This document shows positions 23,674-31,021 of a DNA stretch of 52,517 nt, piece by piece (the first letter of the stretch is position 1; every line of letters begins with the position of its first letter). Below the pieces are notes generated by a model. It had not been told where the DNA came from and ran no database searches. It saw nothing but the letters and a program-made list of their open reading frames with translations. The position numbers and the translations under genes are program-made. Location: assembly GCA_021731285.1 (NCBI GenBank), contig JAKFXR010000018.1, positions 1-52,517 of the forward strand. Reading direction: 5' to 3'. Origin of the DNA: Polaromonas sp. (GTDB taxonomy: Bacteria; Pseudomonadota; Gammaproteobacteria; Burkholderiales; Burkholderiaceae_C).

Positions 23674-24525
23674 ATGAGACAAGAAGAAGACGCGGCTCCG
23701 ACACGGGCCAGCGGCAGCCAGGTGGTGCAGCGGGTGGCCCTGCTGATGCGGCTGGTGGCCGCAGGCCAGCGGTCCGGCCTGCGGCTGGCCGACCTGCACC
23801 GGGCTGCCAGCCTGGAGCGTCCGACCGTGCACCGGCTACTGCAGGCGCTGGTAGGCGAGCGGCTGCTGCGGCAGGACGGCGCAAGCCGACGCTACTTCCT
23901 GGGCCCGGCGATGTACGAGATGGGGCTGGCGGCATCACCGCAGCTGGCGTTGCGCGACATCTGCCACCCGCACTTGCAGCGGATCGCCCAGCATACTGGC
24001 GACACGGTGTTCCTGACAGAGCGCTCCGGCCTGGACGGCGTCTGCACCGACCGCGCCGAGGGCAACGCGCCGATCAAGGCCTACGTACTGGAGATCGGCA
24101 AGCGCCGGCCGCTGACGGTGGGCGGCGGCGCCACAGCCATCCTGAGTGCGATGGACGACGTGGAGGTAGATCGGATCTGCCGTGCCAATCTCGACCGCAC
24201 CTTGAAGAAGTTTGCCCGCTACTCGGAGCCGACGTTGCGCGGCGCAATCGCTCGTGCACGAGCCCGCGGCTTCGTTCTGAGTGGGGTGCTGGAGATCCCC
24301 GACGTACGGACGGTGGCGGTGTCGATTCGCGATGTCGGCGGCGCTCCCGTGGCGGCTATTAGCGTATCGACAGTGGCCAGCCGGCTGGACGATGAACGAG
24401 CCATGGAAATCGGCACTCTGGTAAGGAGCGCTGTCGAGGCGATAGAGGCCGCACTCGCCGACCAGGCGCTGGCGGCTCTTCAGCCGTCAACGCCGTCTGC
24501 CGCTGGGCGCCAGCCGAAGAATTGA
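23671..24525 (+). CDS. IclR-family transcriptional regulator
   Basis: About 284 residues (ATG 23671; ATG at 23662 or 23674 also possible). The N-terminal winged helix-turn-helix (~15-75) includes LRLADLHRAASLERPTVHRL, and the C-terminal IclR effector domain (~90-255) has the GGGATAILSAM segment and ISVSTV near the end. The protein is unusually rich in Arg and Ala, in keeping with the high GC of module 2. It is divergent from the acyl-CoA dehydrogenase gene and convergent with the DUF2889 gene, overlapping it by 46 bp. Its position and the matching operators suggest control of both divergent promoters of module 2b. Confidence 0.92.
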   Translation: MMRQEEDAAPTRASGSQVVQRVALLMRLVAAGQRSGLRLADLHRAASLERPTVHRLLQALVGERLLRQDGASRRYFLGPAMYEMGLAASPQLALRDICHPHLQRIAQHTGDTVFLTERSGLDGVCTDRAEGNAPIKAYVLEIGKRRPLTVGGGATAILSAMDDVEVDRICRANLDRTLKKFARYSEPTLRGAIARARARGFVLSGVLEIPDVRTVAVSIRDVGGAPVAAISVSTVASRLDDERAMEIGTLVRSAVEAIEAALADQALAALQPSTPSAAGRQPKN

Positions 24526-25064
24526 GGCTGGTAGCGCTGTACCGGGCCACCGTCGAAGGCCCATCCCAGGCACTCGCCAAGCGGCGGCCGGGGTTTGAGC
24601 ATCACGGGGTCCGGCTCGCCGGCCAAGGTGCGCTGGTGGGCCCGGTAGCGGCCCACCGTCTGGAAGGCGGCGGTGCCCATGCCGAACAGTAGTTCGCGGA
24701 TGTGGGTGCAGCCGCGATCGCCGCCCATGGCCTCGCTGATGATCTTGCGCCAGCCGCCTCCTATGCGCTGCCCCGCCAGTTGCTGCAGTGGCGAGGTCGC
24801 GCCCTGGCATTCGCCGAACGGCGTGGCCGGCATGTCGACCTGCGCCGACCGCACGGTGAAACTCTCGTCGATAGTCAGGCGGATGCGCATGTGGTGGATG
24901 GGCGTGCCGGCAGGCAGCAGCCCGCGCTCGATGGCCGCCTGGTCGTAGGCCTTGGTGTCGATCAGCGTGCCTTCGATGTCCCATAGCCCGTCAGGCCGCA
25001 GGAAGCTGCGGTAGCTGACGTCGCGCTGGTGGACCGGGATGCGCCCGGGATCTTCGGTGAACAT
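24480..25064 (-). CDS. DUF2889-family protein
   Basis: About 194 residues matching the DUF2889 pattern: DGLWDIEGTLIDTKAYD near the N terminus, then GTPIHHMRIRLTIDESF, and GCTHIRELLFGMGTAAFQT toward the C terminus. Function is not known; in Burkholderiales the family is repeatedly found among acyl-CoA degradation genes. Conserved Asp, His and Cys residues (PIHHM, GCTHI) could bind metal or a substrate. The start could be ATG 25064 or a TTG at 25073 that would overlap the Bug receptor stop (TTGA). It follows that receptor directly and overlaps the IclR gene tail to tail. It is the terminal gene of a Bug-ADH-Bug-DUF2889 operon. Confidence 0.8.
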   Translation of the reverse strand: MFTEDPGRIPVHQRDVSYRSFLRPDGLWDIEGTLIDTKAYDQAAIERGLLPAGTPIHHMRIRLTIDESFTVRSAQVDMPATPFGECQGATSPLQQLAGQRIGGGWRKIISEAMGGDRGCTHIRELLFGMGTAAFQTVGRYRAHQRTLAGEPDPVMLKPRPPLGECLGWAFDGGPVQRYQPQFFGWRPAADGVDG

Positions 25065-25069
25065 CCGCC

Positions 25070-26053
25070 TCAATCGACCGTGATGCCGCGCGCCGCGATC
25101 AACTTGCCCCAGCGCAAGCGATCGGCCGCGATGATGGCGTCGAACTCCGAGCCCCTGTGGGGCTGCGGCACCAGATAGCCCTCGCCGATGTACTTCTCGC
25201 GGTAGCCCGCATCAGCCAGCGCAAAATTGGCGGCATCGTTCAGCACCGCCAGCACCTCGGGCGGTGTTTTCTTGTGGGCGACCAGGCCGTACCGCACCAT
25301 CGCCTCGAGGCCGGGGTAGCCGGTTTCGTGCAGGGTGGGCACGCCGGGCAGCACGTTCACGGGTTCCTTGGTGACCAGCGCCAGCGGCCGCAGCTTGCCG
25401 GCGCGCACGTGCGGCAGGCTGGAGCCGACGATGCCGAACATCACCTGCACCTGACCGGCCAGCAGCGCCTGGATTGCCGGCGCGCCGCCGGTGTAGGGAA
25501 CGTGCGTCATATTGACGCCGGAGGCCTGGTCGAACAACTCGCCGGCCAAGTGGAAGGCGCCGCCGGTGCCGGTGGAGCTGTAGTTCAGCTTCCCCGGGTT
25601 CTGCTTGCCGTAAGCGACGAACTCCTGCAGGTTCTTCACAGGCAGTGAGGAATTCACCAGCATCACCAGCGGCACGTTCGCGGCTAGCGCCACCGCGGTG
25701 AAGTCGCGTTCAGCGTCGTAGGCAAGCTTCTTGTACAGCAGTCCGTTCAGCACCAGGGCGGAATCGGAAGCGAAGAACACGGTGTAGCCATCAGCAGGTG
25801 CGCTGGCCACGGCCTGGGCGGCGATCGCGGCGTTGGCGCCAGGACGGTTCTCCACCACCACCGGCTGGTTCAGCTTCTTCGACATCAGCAGGGCCATGCT
25901 GCGGGCGATGGTGTCGACAGAGGCGCCGGCGTTGAACGGTACGATCATTTTGATTGGGCGCGAGGGGAAGGCCTGGGCGCTGGCGGCGCCGGCGCCCAGT
26001 GTAAGCGTGGCGCCGATGGCGAGGGCGCGAAGCAGGAAGTTCTTGCGGTTCAT
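25070..26053 (-). CDS. Bug/TctC-family periplasmic receptor (orphan)
   Basis: A 327-residue Bug receptor starting at 26053 (MNRKNFLLRALAIG), with a purine-rich AAAGGAGA Shine-Dalgarno; a more upstream in-frame start would overlap the iron-ADH-like gene. A cleavable signal peptide ends at ASAQA. The mature domain has FPSRPIKMIVPFNAGASVD; the ligand loop reads NAGASVD where most members have PGGP-D. The second-lobe motif is HVPYTGGAPAIQALLAGQV. It belongs to the minus-strand operon with a second Bug receptor and a DUF2889 protein. No matching permease is encoded in the window. Confidence 0.93.
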   Translation of the reverse strand: MNRKNFLLRALAIGATLTLGAGAASAQAFPSRPIKMIVPFNAGASVDTIARSMALLMSKKLNQPVVVENRPGANAAIAAQAVASAPADGYTVFFASDSALVLNGLLYKKLAYDAERDFTAVALAANVPLVMLVNSSLPVKNLQEFVAYGKQNPGKLNYSSTGTGGAFHLAGELFDQASGVNMTHVPYTGGAPAIQALLAGQVQVMFGIVGSSLPHVRAGKLRPLALVTKEPVNVLPGVPTLHETGYPGLEAMVRYGLVAHKKTPPEVLAVLNDAANFALADAGYREKYIGEGYLVPQPHRGSEFDAIIAADRLRWGKLIAARGITVD

Positions 26054-26075
26054 GTCGGTCTCCTTTGTGTTGGTT

Positions 26076-27326
26076 CTACAGGACGGCGTCCAGCATTGTT
26101 TGCAGGCGCGGCTGCTTGTCGTCCATCCAGCCGTCGGCATTGCAATTGAAGGTGCGCAGCGAGGCGGCGCTTACGACCGCGGCGCTCTCGCGCGACACGC
26201 CAGCAGCACGCAAGTCGAGCGTGAAGCCGAAGTCGCGCAGGCGGCTTTCCAGCGCATCGGCGACGCCGGCGGTGGACGTGTCGGCGACACCGAGCAAGTG
26301 GCCGATGTCGGCCACCACCTGCGGGCAGAGGTCGCCGAAGGCGCGCACGGCCGGTGCGGCCAGCGCCATCGTGGCGCCAGGCTGGCTGATGCCGATGCCG
26401 GCGTTGAACAAGCCCTGGGCCAGCATGTAGGTGGCTCGGGTGACCGGGTGCATTCGAATCTCGTGGCTGCCGGGCGTGACGCCCAGGGGCACGCCGCCAT
26501 CGTCCTCGTCACGGGTGCGCAGCAACGCGGCGGCGCAGAGCTCGACCCGCACCTGCCAGTCGGTGTCGTCGTCCATGCGCGGCATTGCCTCCTGGGCGAT
26601 GGCCCAGGCCTGGCGCCGGCTGGCCAGCACCAGCGGGTTCTCGTCGGAACCGCTGGCCAAGTTCATCAGGCCCCACCAGTACTCCATGCCGGCCGACGAG
26701 CGGGTCAGCGAGCGCGGTGCCGTGAGCAGCACCCGGGCATCCCAGAACACGGCGCGTGGGCGGGTCTTGGGGTCGAAGAACTCCAGTTGTCGATTCGCAG
26801 CTTCGTCGCGGATGGAGGCGCCGGCGCGGTTCTGGCTGGTGGTCGCGGCGGTCAGCACATTGAAGATCGGGAGCTTGGGGGCTGGCAACCGGGTGCTCGT
26901 GCCGCGCCCGCTGGCGTCGTATCGCGTGGCCAAAGCATCGAGCGGGCCGTCTTCAGCCAAGCGGATCGCGACCACCCGCGCCGCCTTCGTGACGCTGCCG
27001 GCGCCAATGGCGATCAACGCATCGCCTGCGAGTGCTGCGACGGCGTCCGCGGCCGCTTCCACCTGGCGCCGCGGCGCACCGGCGCCTAGATCGGCGTACA
27101 CGCCCGCCAGTCGCGGACCGAGGAGGCCGCGCAGCCGCGCGATGAGGTCAGTACGGTCTTGCACGCTGCGCCCGCACAGCACCACTGCGCGGCTGGCTCC
27201 AGCCCGGGCCAGCTCCGCCGGCAGGTGGGCCAAGGCGTCCTCGCCGCTGAACACCCGCAGCGGATGGCTGACCGCGCGGAAGGTGTGTGCATGCGCCCGC
27301 GGCATCGAAGCGCCGCCCACCGTCAC
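26076..27326 (-). CDS. Iron-containing ADH / dehydroquinate-synthase-like protein, degenerate
   Basis: About 416 residues of the Fe-ADH/maleylacetate-reductase fold. A GTG at 27326 overlaps the upstream Bug stop as GTGA; ATG 27305 is an alternative. The nucleotide-binding segment GDALIAIGAGSVTKAARVVA replaces the usual GGGS-x-x-D-x-AK. The regions that normally carry the metal ligands read SAGMEYWWGLMNLAS and QGLFNAGIGISQPGATMAL: where the family has Asp, His, His and His, I see Glu, Gly, Asn and Pro or Gln. The fold is recognisable, but metal-dependent alcohol dehydrogenase activity is doubtful. It lies between two Bug receptor genes in one operon. A maleylacetate-reductase-like or non-metal role, or a structural role, are open alternatives. 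Confidence 0.78.
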   Translation of the reverse strand: MTVGGASMPRAHAHTFRAVSHPLRVFSGEDALAHLPAELARAGASRAVVLCGRSVQDRTDLIARLRGLLGPRLAGVYADLGAGAPRRQVEAAADAVAALAGDALIAIGAGSVTKAARVVAIRLAEDGPLDALATRYDASGRGTSTRLPAPKLPIFNVLTAATTSQNRAGASIRDEAANRQLEFFDPKTRPRAVFWDARVLLTAPRSLTRSSAGMEYWWGLMNLASGSDENPLVLASRRQAWAIAQEAMPRMDDDTDWQVRVELCAAALLRTRDEDDGGVPLGVTPGSHEIRMHPVTRATYMLAQGLFNAGIGISQPGATMALAAPAVRAFGDLCPQVVADIGHLLGVADTSTAGVADALESRLRDFGFTLDLRAAGVSRESAAVVSAASLRTFNCNADGWMDDKQPRLQTMLDAVL

Positions 27327-28309
27327 TCGGCCTTGATCCCGGCGGTCTTGATCACGCCGGCCCACTTCTTCGACTCGACGGTGATGGTATCGGCCATCTC
27401 CTTTTGCGAGCCGCCATCGACGTTGAAGCCTTGGGCAGTCAGCTTTTGCTCGTTTTCCTTCAAGGCCTTGAGGATCGAGGCATGCAGCTTCTGCGCGATC
27501 GGGGCCGACACGCCGGCGGGCATCACGAAGCCGTACCAGGTGTCGGAGTTGTAGCCCTTGACGCCGGACTCCGACACGGTGGGTACGTCCGGCATGGACG
27601 GGTCACGCTTGTCGCTGCCGACGGCCAGGGCACGCACCTTGCCGGCCTTCACCTGCGGCAGGCCAGACGGCACCTGAACGAACATCAGGTTGATCTGGCC
27701 GCCCAGCAGGTCGGTCATGGCCGGGCCGCCACCGCGGTACGGGATATGCAGCAGACTGACTTTAGCCATGGACTTGAACAGTTCGCCCGCCAGATGCTGC
27801 GAGGTGCCGGTGCCGGCTGAGCCATACGTCAGCTTGCCCGGGTTTGCGCGCGCATAGGCCATCAGTTCGGCCATGTTCTTGATCGGCAGCGAAGGGTGCA
27901 CCACCGTGACGATGGGCATTCGCACGGCGATCGTCAGCGGCGTGAAGTCCTTGATCGGGTCGTAGGGCAGCTTTTCGTAGATGTGCTGGTTCATCGTCAC
28001 GATGCCGGCGGAGGTCAGCAGAAAAGTGTGGCCGTCCGGTGGTGCCTTGGCCACGATCTCGGCCGCCAGGGCCCCGCCCGCGCCGGGCTTATTTTCCACG
28101 ATCACCGGCTGGCCGAGGTCCTTGGCCATCGATTGGGCAATGGTGCGGGCCAGGACGTCGGTGCTGGCGCCGGCGGCGAACGGCGCGATCAGGCGGATCG
28201 GCTTGTTGGGGAAGTCCTGCGCCAGCGCGGCACCCATGGCGGCGAGTCCCACCACGGCAACGGCTGCAGCGGTGATCAAGCGTCGGCTGCGGTCTCGAAT
28301 GACTGTCAT
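27323..28309 (-). CDS. Bug/TctC-family periplasmic receptor (orphan)
   Basis: A 328-residue Bug receptor, first gene of the Bug-ADH-Bug-DUF2889 operon. An AGGAGACATC Shine-Dalgarno precedes the ATG. The signal peptide MTVIRDRSRRLITAAAVAVV ends at ALAQ. The mature motif is FPNKPIRLIAPFAAGASTD, which like the next receptor in the operon has A-G-A-S in place of PGGP. The second-lobe motif is HIPYRGGGPAMTDLLGGQI. Its promoter lies in the divergent region with CaiB and the inverted-repeat operator at 28385-28458, so receptor and degradation operon are probably co-regulated by the IclR protein. Confidence 0.93.
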   Translation of the reverse strand: MTVIRDRSRRLITAAAVAVVGLAAMGAALAQDFPNKPIRLIAPFAAGASTDVLARTIAQSMAKDLGQPVIVENKPGAGGALAAEIVAKAPPDGHTFLLTSAGIVTMNQHIYEKLPYDPIKDFTPLTIAVRMPIVTVVHPSLPIKNMAELMAYARANPGKLTYGSAGTGTSQHLAGELFKSMAKVSLLHIPYRGGGPAMTDLLGGQINLMFVQVPSGLPQVKAGKVRALAVGSDKRDPSMPDVPTVSESGVKGYNSDTWYGFVMPAGVSAPIAQKLHASILKALKENEQKLTAQGFNVDGGSQKEMADTITVESKKWAGVIKTAGIKAE

Positions 28310-28384
28310 GATGTCTCCTGTTCGGTGTCAGTGCAAAGTTTCTTACAGGCGCCAGCCGCCTGCGCATCGCGTCGCGACAAAAAT

Positions 28385-28458
28385 GTCCACATACTGAGAA
28401 GTCCGTGTGATCCCCGCATGCCTTTCACCCAAGGGTCTTGGTATCTCACTATGTGGAC
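28385..28458. promoter_or_regulatory. Inverted-repeat operator between Bug receptor and CaiB operon
   Basis: GTCCACATACTGAGA at 28385-28399 faces TCTCACTATGTGGAC at 28444-28458. The two arms match at 14 of 15 positions as an inverted repeat, with a 44-bp spacer. The same half-site appears at 23665-23679 (GTCCATATGATGAGA). The arms flank the divergent starts at 28309 and 28521, suggesting IclR control of both operons, possibly with looping or with two bound dimers. Confidence 0.65.
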
Positions 28459-28520
28459 GTGCGGCATGGCCCGGGGCATTGCGGTGGGCCAGTCCAGCCT
28501 CTACGATCCGCCGGACTCCT

Positions 28521-29804
28521 ATGACCTTCGACGACATGCAATCCCCAGCCCTCCCTCCTGGCAGTCCCGCACCCGGGCCGCTGGAAGGCATCCGCGTCCT
28601 GGACCTGACTCAGGGCAGCGAGCAGTACTGCGGCAAGCTGTTCGCCCAGCTCGGCGCCGAGGTGCTACTGGTGGAGCCGACCGCTGGCTGCGCCAACCGC
28701 CGCGAGGGCCCGTTCCTGGGCGACCGCGCCCACCGCGAACACAGTCTGGCGTTCGCATACTTCAACCAAGGCAAACGCGGGATCGCTCTCGACCTCGACC
28801 AGGCACAGGGCCAGGAAGTGTTCCGCGCCTTGGTGCGCCAGTCCGATCTGGTGATCGAGGCCGAGCGGCCTGGCCGCATGCAGGCCCGCGGACTGGCTGT
28901 GCAGGCGTTGTTGCGCGAGCAGCCGGCGCTGGTCACCACCAGCATCACCCCGTTCGGCCAGGACGGACCGTACGCCCAGTACGAGGGCGGCGACCTGATC
29001 GGTCTGGCTTTCGGCGGATTGCTGTCGCTCGGTGGCTATCCCGGGCTGGCGCCGACCGCACCCTACGGCAACCAGGCGTTGCTGGCGGCCGCGCAATTCG
29101 CTGCGGTGGCATCGATGATCGCCGTCTTGGAAGTCGAAGGCCAGTCCGGCGCAAGGCAGGGCCAGCACGTGGACGTCTCTGTGCAGGAGAGCGTGGCCAT
29201 GGCGTTGGAGAACGCGGTGCAGTTCGTCGAACTGGAAAACACCGTGCGCAAGCGAAACGGTGGCGAGCAGCGCCAGGCCGGCACCGGCGTGTTTCCGTGC
29301 CAGGACGGCATGGTCTACCTGATGGCGGGCGGTGTCGCTTCCAACAAGTTCTGGAACACCACCACCGACTGGCTGGTGGAAGCGGGCGCAAAAGGCGCAG
29401 AGCAACTGCGCGAGCCGCGCTGGCTGGACTCCGCATTCCTGCAGACGGCGGGCGCCAAGCGAATCTTCGCCGCCATCTTTCTGCCCTATGCCGCCGGCAT
29501 GACCAAGGCGCAGCTCTATGCCGAAGGCCAGCGGCGCCGCATCCCGATCTGCCCGGTCAGCACGACGGCCGACCTGCTGGTCAACCGGCAACTCGTCTTC
29601 CGGCAGTTCTTCGAACAGACCGCGCACCCGTTCTCCGGCCGCACGCTGACCGTCCCCGGCGCACCGTTCCGCATGGAAGCTTCGCCGTGGCGGCTGGGCC
29701 GGCCGGCGCCACAACTCGGCGAACACACGGGGGAGGTCCTTTCGGGCCTCGGCTACGACCACCAGCGCCAGGCAGTGCTGCTGCGCGAGGGAGTGATCGC
29801 ATGA
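28521..29804 (+). CDS. CaiB/BaiF CoA-transferase, subunit with catalytic Asp
   Basis: A 427-residue type III CoA-transferase. The start at 28521 (MTFDDMQSPAL) is chosen from homology; the frame is open upstream to 28407. The N-terminal GIRVLDLTQGSEQYCGKLFA is family-typical, and the catalytic Asp is Asp158 in YEGGDLIGLAFGG. It overlaps the next CaiB gene by 4 nt (ATGA), so the products are made together. Because the second protein lacks the catalytic Asp, the two probably form a heteromeric transferase, as known for BbsEF and SmtAB. This is the first gene of an eight-gene operon ending at 35923. The acyl substrate is unknown. Confidence 0.92.
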   Translation: MTFDDMQSPALPPGSPAPGPLEGIRVLDLTQGSEQYCGKLFAQLGAEVLLVEPTAGCANRREGPFLGDRAHREHSLAFAYFNQGKRGIALDLDQAQGQEVFRALVRQSDLVIEAERPGRMQARGLAVQALLREQPALVTTSITPFGQDGPYAQYEGGDLIGLAFGGLLSLGGYPGLAPTAPYGNQALLAAAQFAAVASMIAVLEVEGQSGARQGQHVDVSVQESVAMALENAVQFVELENTVRKRNGGEQRQAGTGVFPCQDGMVYLMAGGVASNKFWNTTTDWLVEAGAKGAEQLREPRWLDSAFLQTAGAKRIFAAIFLPYAAGMTKAQLYAEGQRRRIPICPVSTTADLLVNRQLVFRQFFEQTAHPFSGRTLTVPGAPFRMEASPWRLGRPAPQLGEHTGEVLSGLGYDHQRQAVLLREGVIA

Positions 29805-31021
29805 ACCGTTTCCCGCTCGCCGGCATCACCGTTGCCGATTTCACCTGGATCGGCGCCGGCTCCTACACCACCAAGATCCTGGCCGACTTCGGTGCCGACG
29901 TGATCAAAATCGAAAGCGCCGAAAGGCTGGACACGCTGCGCGACGCCAAGCCCTTCCAGGGCGGCGTGCGCGGCGTCAACCGCAGCGGCTACTTCGCCGA
30001 CCGCAACTCCAGCAAGCGCAGCGTCACGCTGAACATGAAGACCGAGGAAGGCCGCGCGCTGGCGCGCCGCCTGATCGAGCGCAGCGACGTCGTGGCCAAC
30101 AACTTCACCCCCGGCACGATGGAGAAATTCGGCCTCGGCCATGAAGCGGTGCGCGCCTTCAAGCCGGACGCGATCTACATCGGCATGTCGATGCATGGGC
30201 AGGTCGGCCCCGAGTCCAGGTACCTCGGCTACGGCCTGACCATGGGCGCCGTCACCGGCTTGCACCAGCTATGCGGCCGGCCTGAGCTCGACCCGGCTGG
30301 CACCGGCACCAATTTCCCGGATCACGTGCCCAACCCCGCCCATGCCGCCTTCGCCATCCTGGCGGCACTGCGCCATCGACGACGCACCGGCCAGGGGCAG
30401 TTCATCGACGTGGCGCAGATCGAGCCGACGATCGCGCTGCTCGGCCCGGCCGTGATGGACTACACCGCCAACGGCCACGTTGCCGGCCGCGTGGGCAACC
30501 AGCACATCGCCGGCGCGCCGCACGGGGTCTACCCGAGCCGCGGCGAGGATCGATGGATCGCCATCTCGGCTTCCAGCGAAGTGGCCTGGCAGGCACTGCT
30601 ACACGTGCTGGAGGACCCGGCCCTGGAGCAGGATGCGCGCTTTGCCGGTATGGCCGGACGCTGGGAACACCGCGCCGCATTGGACGAAGCACTGGCCCGC
30701 AGCACCGTCCTGCACGACGCACTCGAACTGGCGCAGCGGCTGCAGCAGCGCGGCGTCGCCGCCGGCCCGGTGCAGGATGCGGCCGACGTGCTGCAGCGCG
30801 ACCCACAGCTGCAGGCGCGCGAGCACTGGGTCTACCTCGATCACCCCGAAATGGGCCGCACCGTCTACAACGGGCTGCCATTCAAGATGTCGCGTACGCC
30901 CGGCTTCCCGCACCGACCGGCGCCGCTGCTGGGGCAGCATACCGACGAAGTGCTGAAGGAAAAGCTGGAGCTGGCAGCAGCGGAGATCGTCGCACTGCGC
31001 GCGCAGGGGGCGCTGCAGTGA
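29801..31021 (+). CDS. CaiB/BaiF CoA-transferase, subunit without catalytic Asp
   Basis: A 406-residue CaiB-family protein starting at an ATG that overlaps the preceding stop (ATGA). The open frame extends far upstream through the other CaiB gene and the divergent region, but this is chance in GC-rich DNA. The N-terminal GITVADFTWIGAGSYTTKIL and DVIKIES are normal. At the catalytic position the sequence reads YLGYGLTMGAVTGL, so Gly145 stands where family members have Asp (Y-D-x-x-x-Q). On its own it should not form the acyl anhydride. It is most likely the second subunit of a heteromeric transferase with the protein from 28521-29804. It overlaps the MmgE/PrpD gene downstream (GTGA). Confidence 0.9.
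   Translation: MNRFPLAGITVADFTWIGAGSYTTKILADFGADVIKIESAERLDTLRDAKPFQGGVRGVNRSGYFADRNSSKRSVTLNMKTEEGRALARRLIERSDVVANNFTPGTMEKFGLGHEAVRAFKPDAIYIGMSMHGQVGPESRYLGYGLTMGAVTGLHQLCGRPELDPAGTGTNFPDHVPNPAHAAFAILAALRHRRRTGQGQFIDVAQIEPTIALLGPAVMDYTANGHVAGRVGNQHIAGAPHGVYPSRGEDRWIAISASSEVAWQALLHVLEDPALEQDARFAGMAGRWEHRAALDEALARSTVLHDALELAQRLQQRGVAAGPVQDAADVLQRDPQLQAREHWVYLDHPEMGRTVYNGLPFKMSRTPGFPHRPAPLLGQHTDEVLKEKLELAAAEIVALRAQGALQ

Noticed and set aside
27896..31021. A 1041-residue open frame on the plus strand
   Set aside because: Only its 3' part (from 29801) is a real gene, the second CaiB. The rest runs antisense through a Bug receptor and out of frame through the first CaiB; stop codons are rare in this GC-rich DNA.
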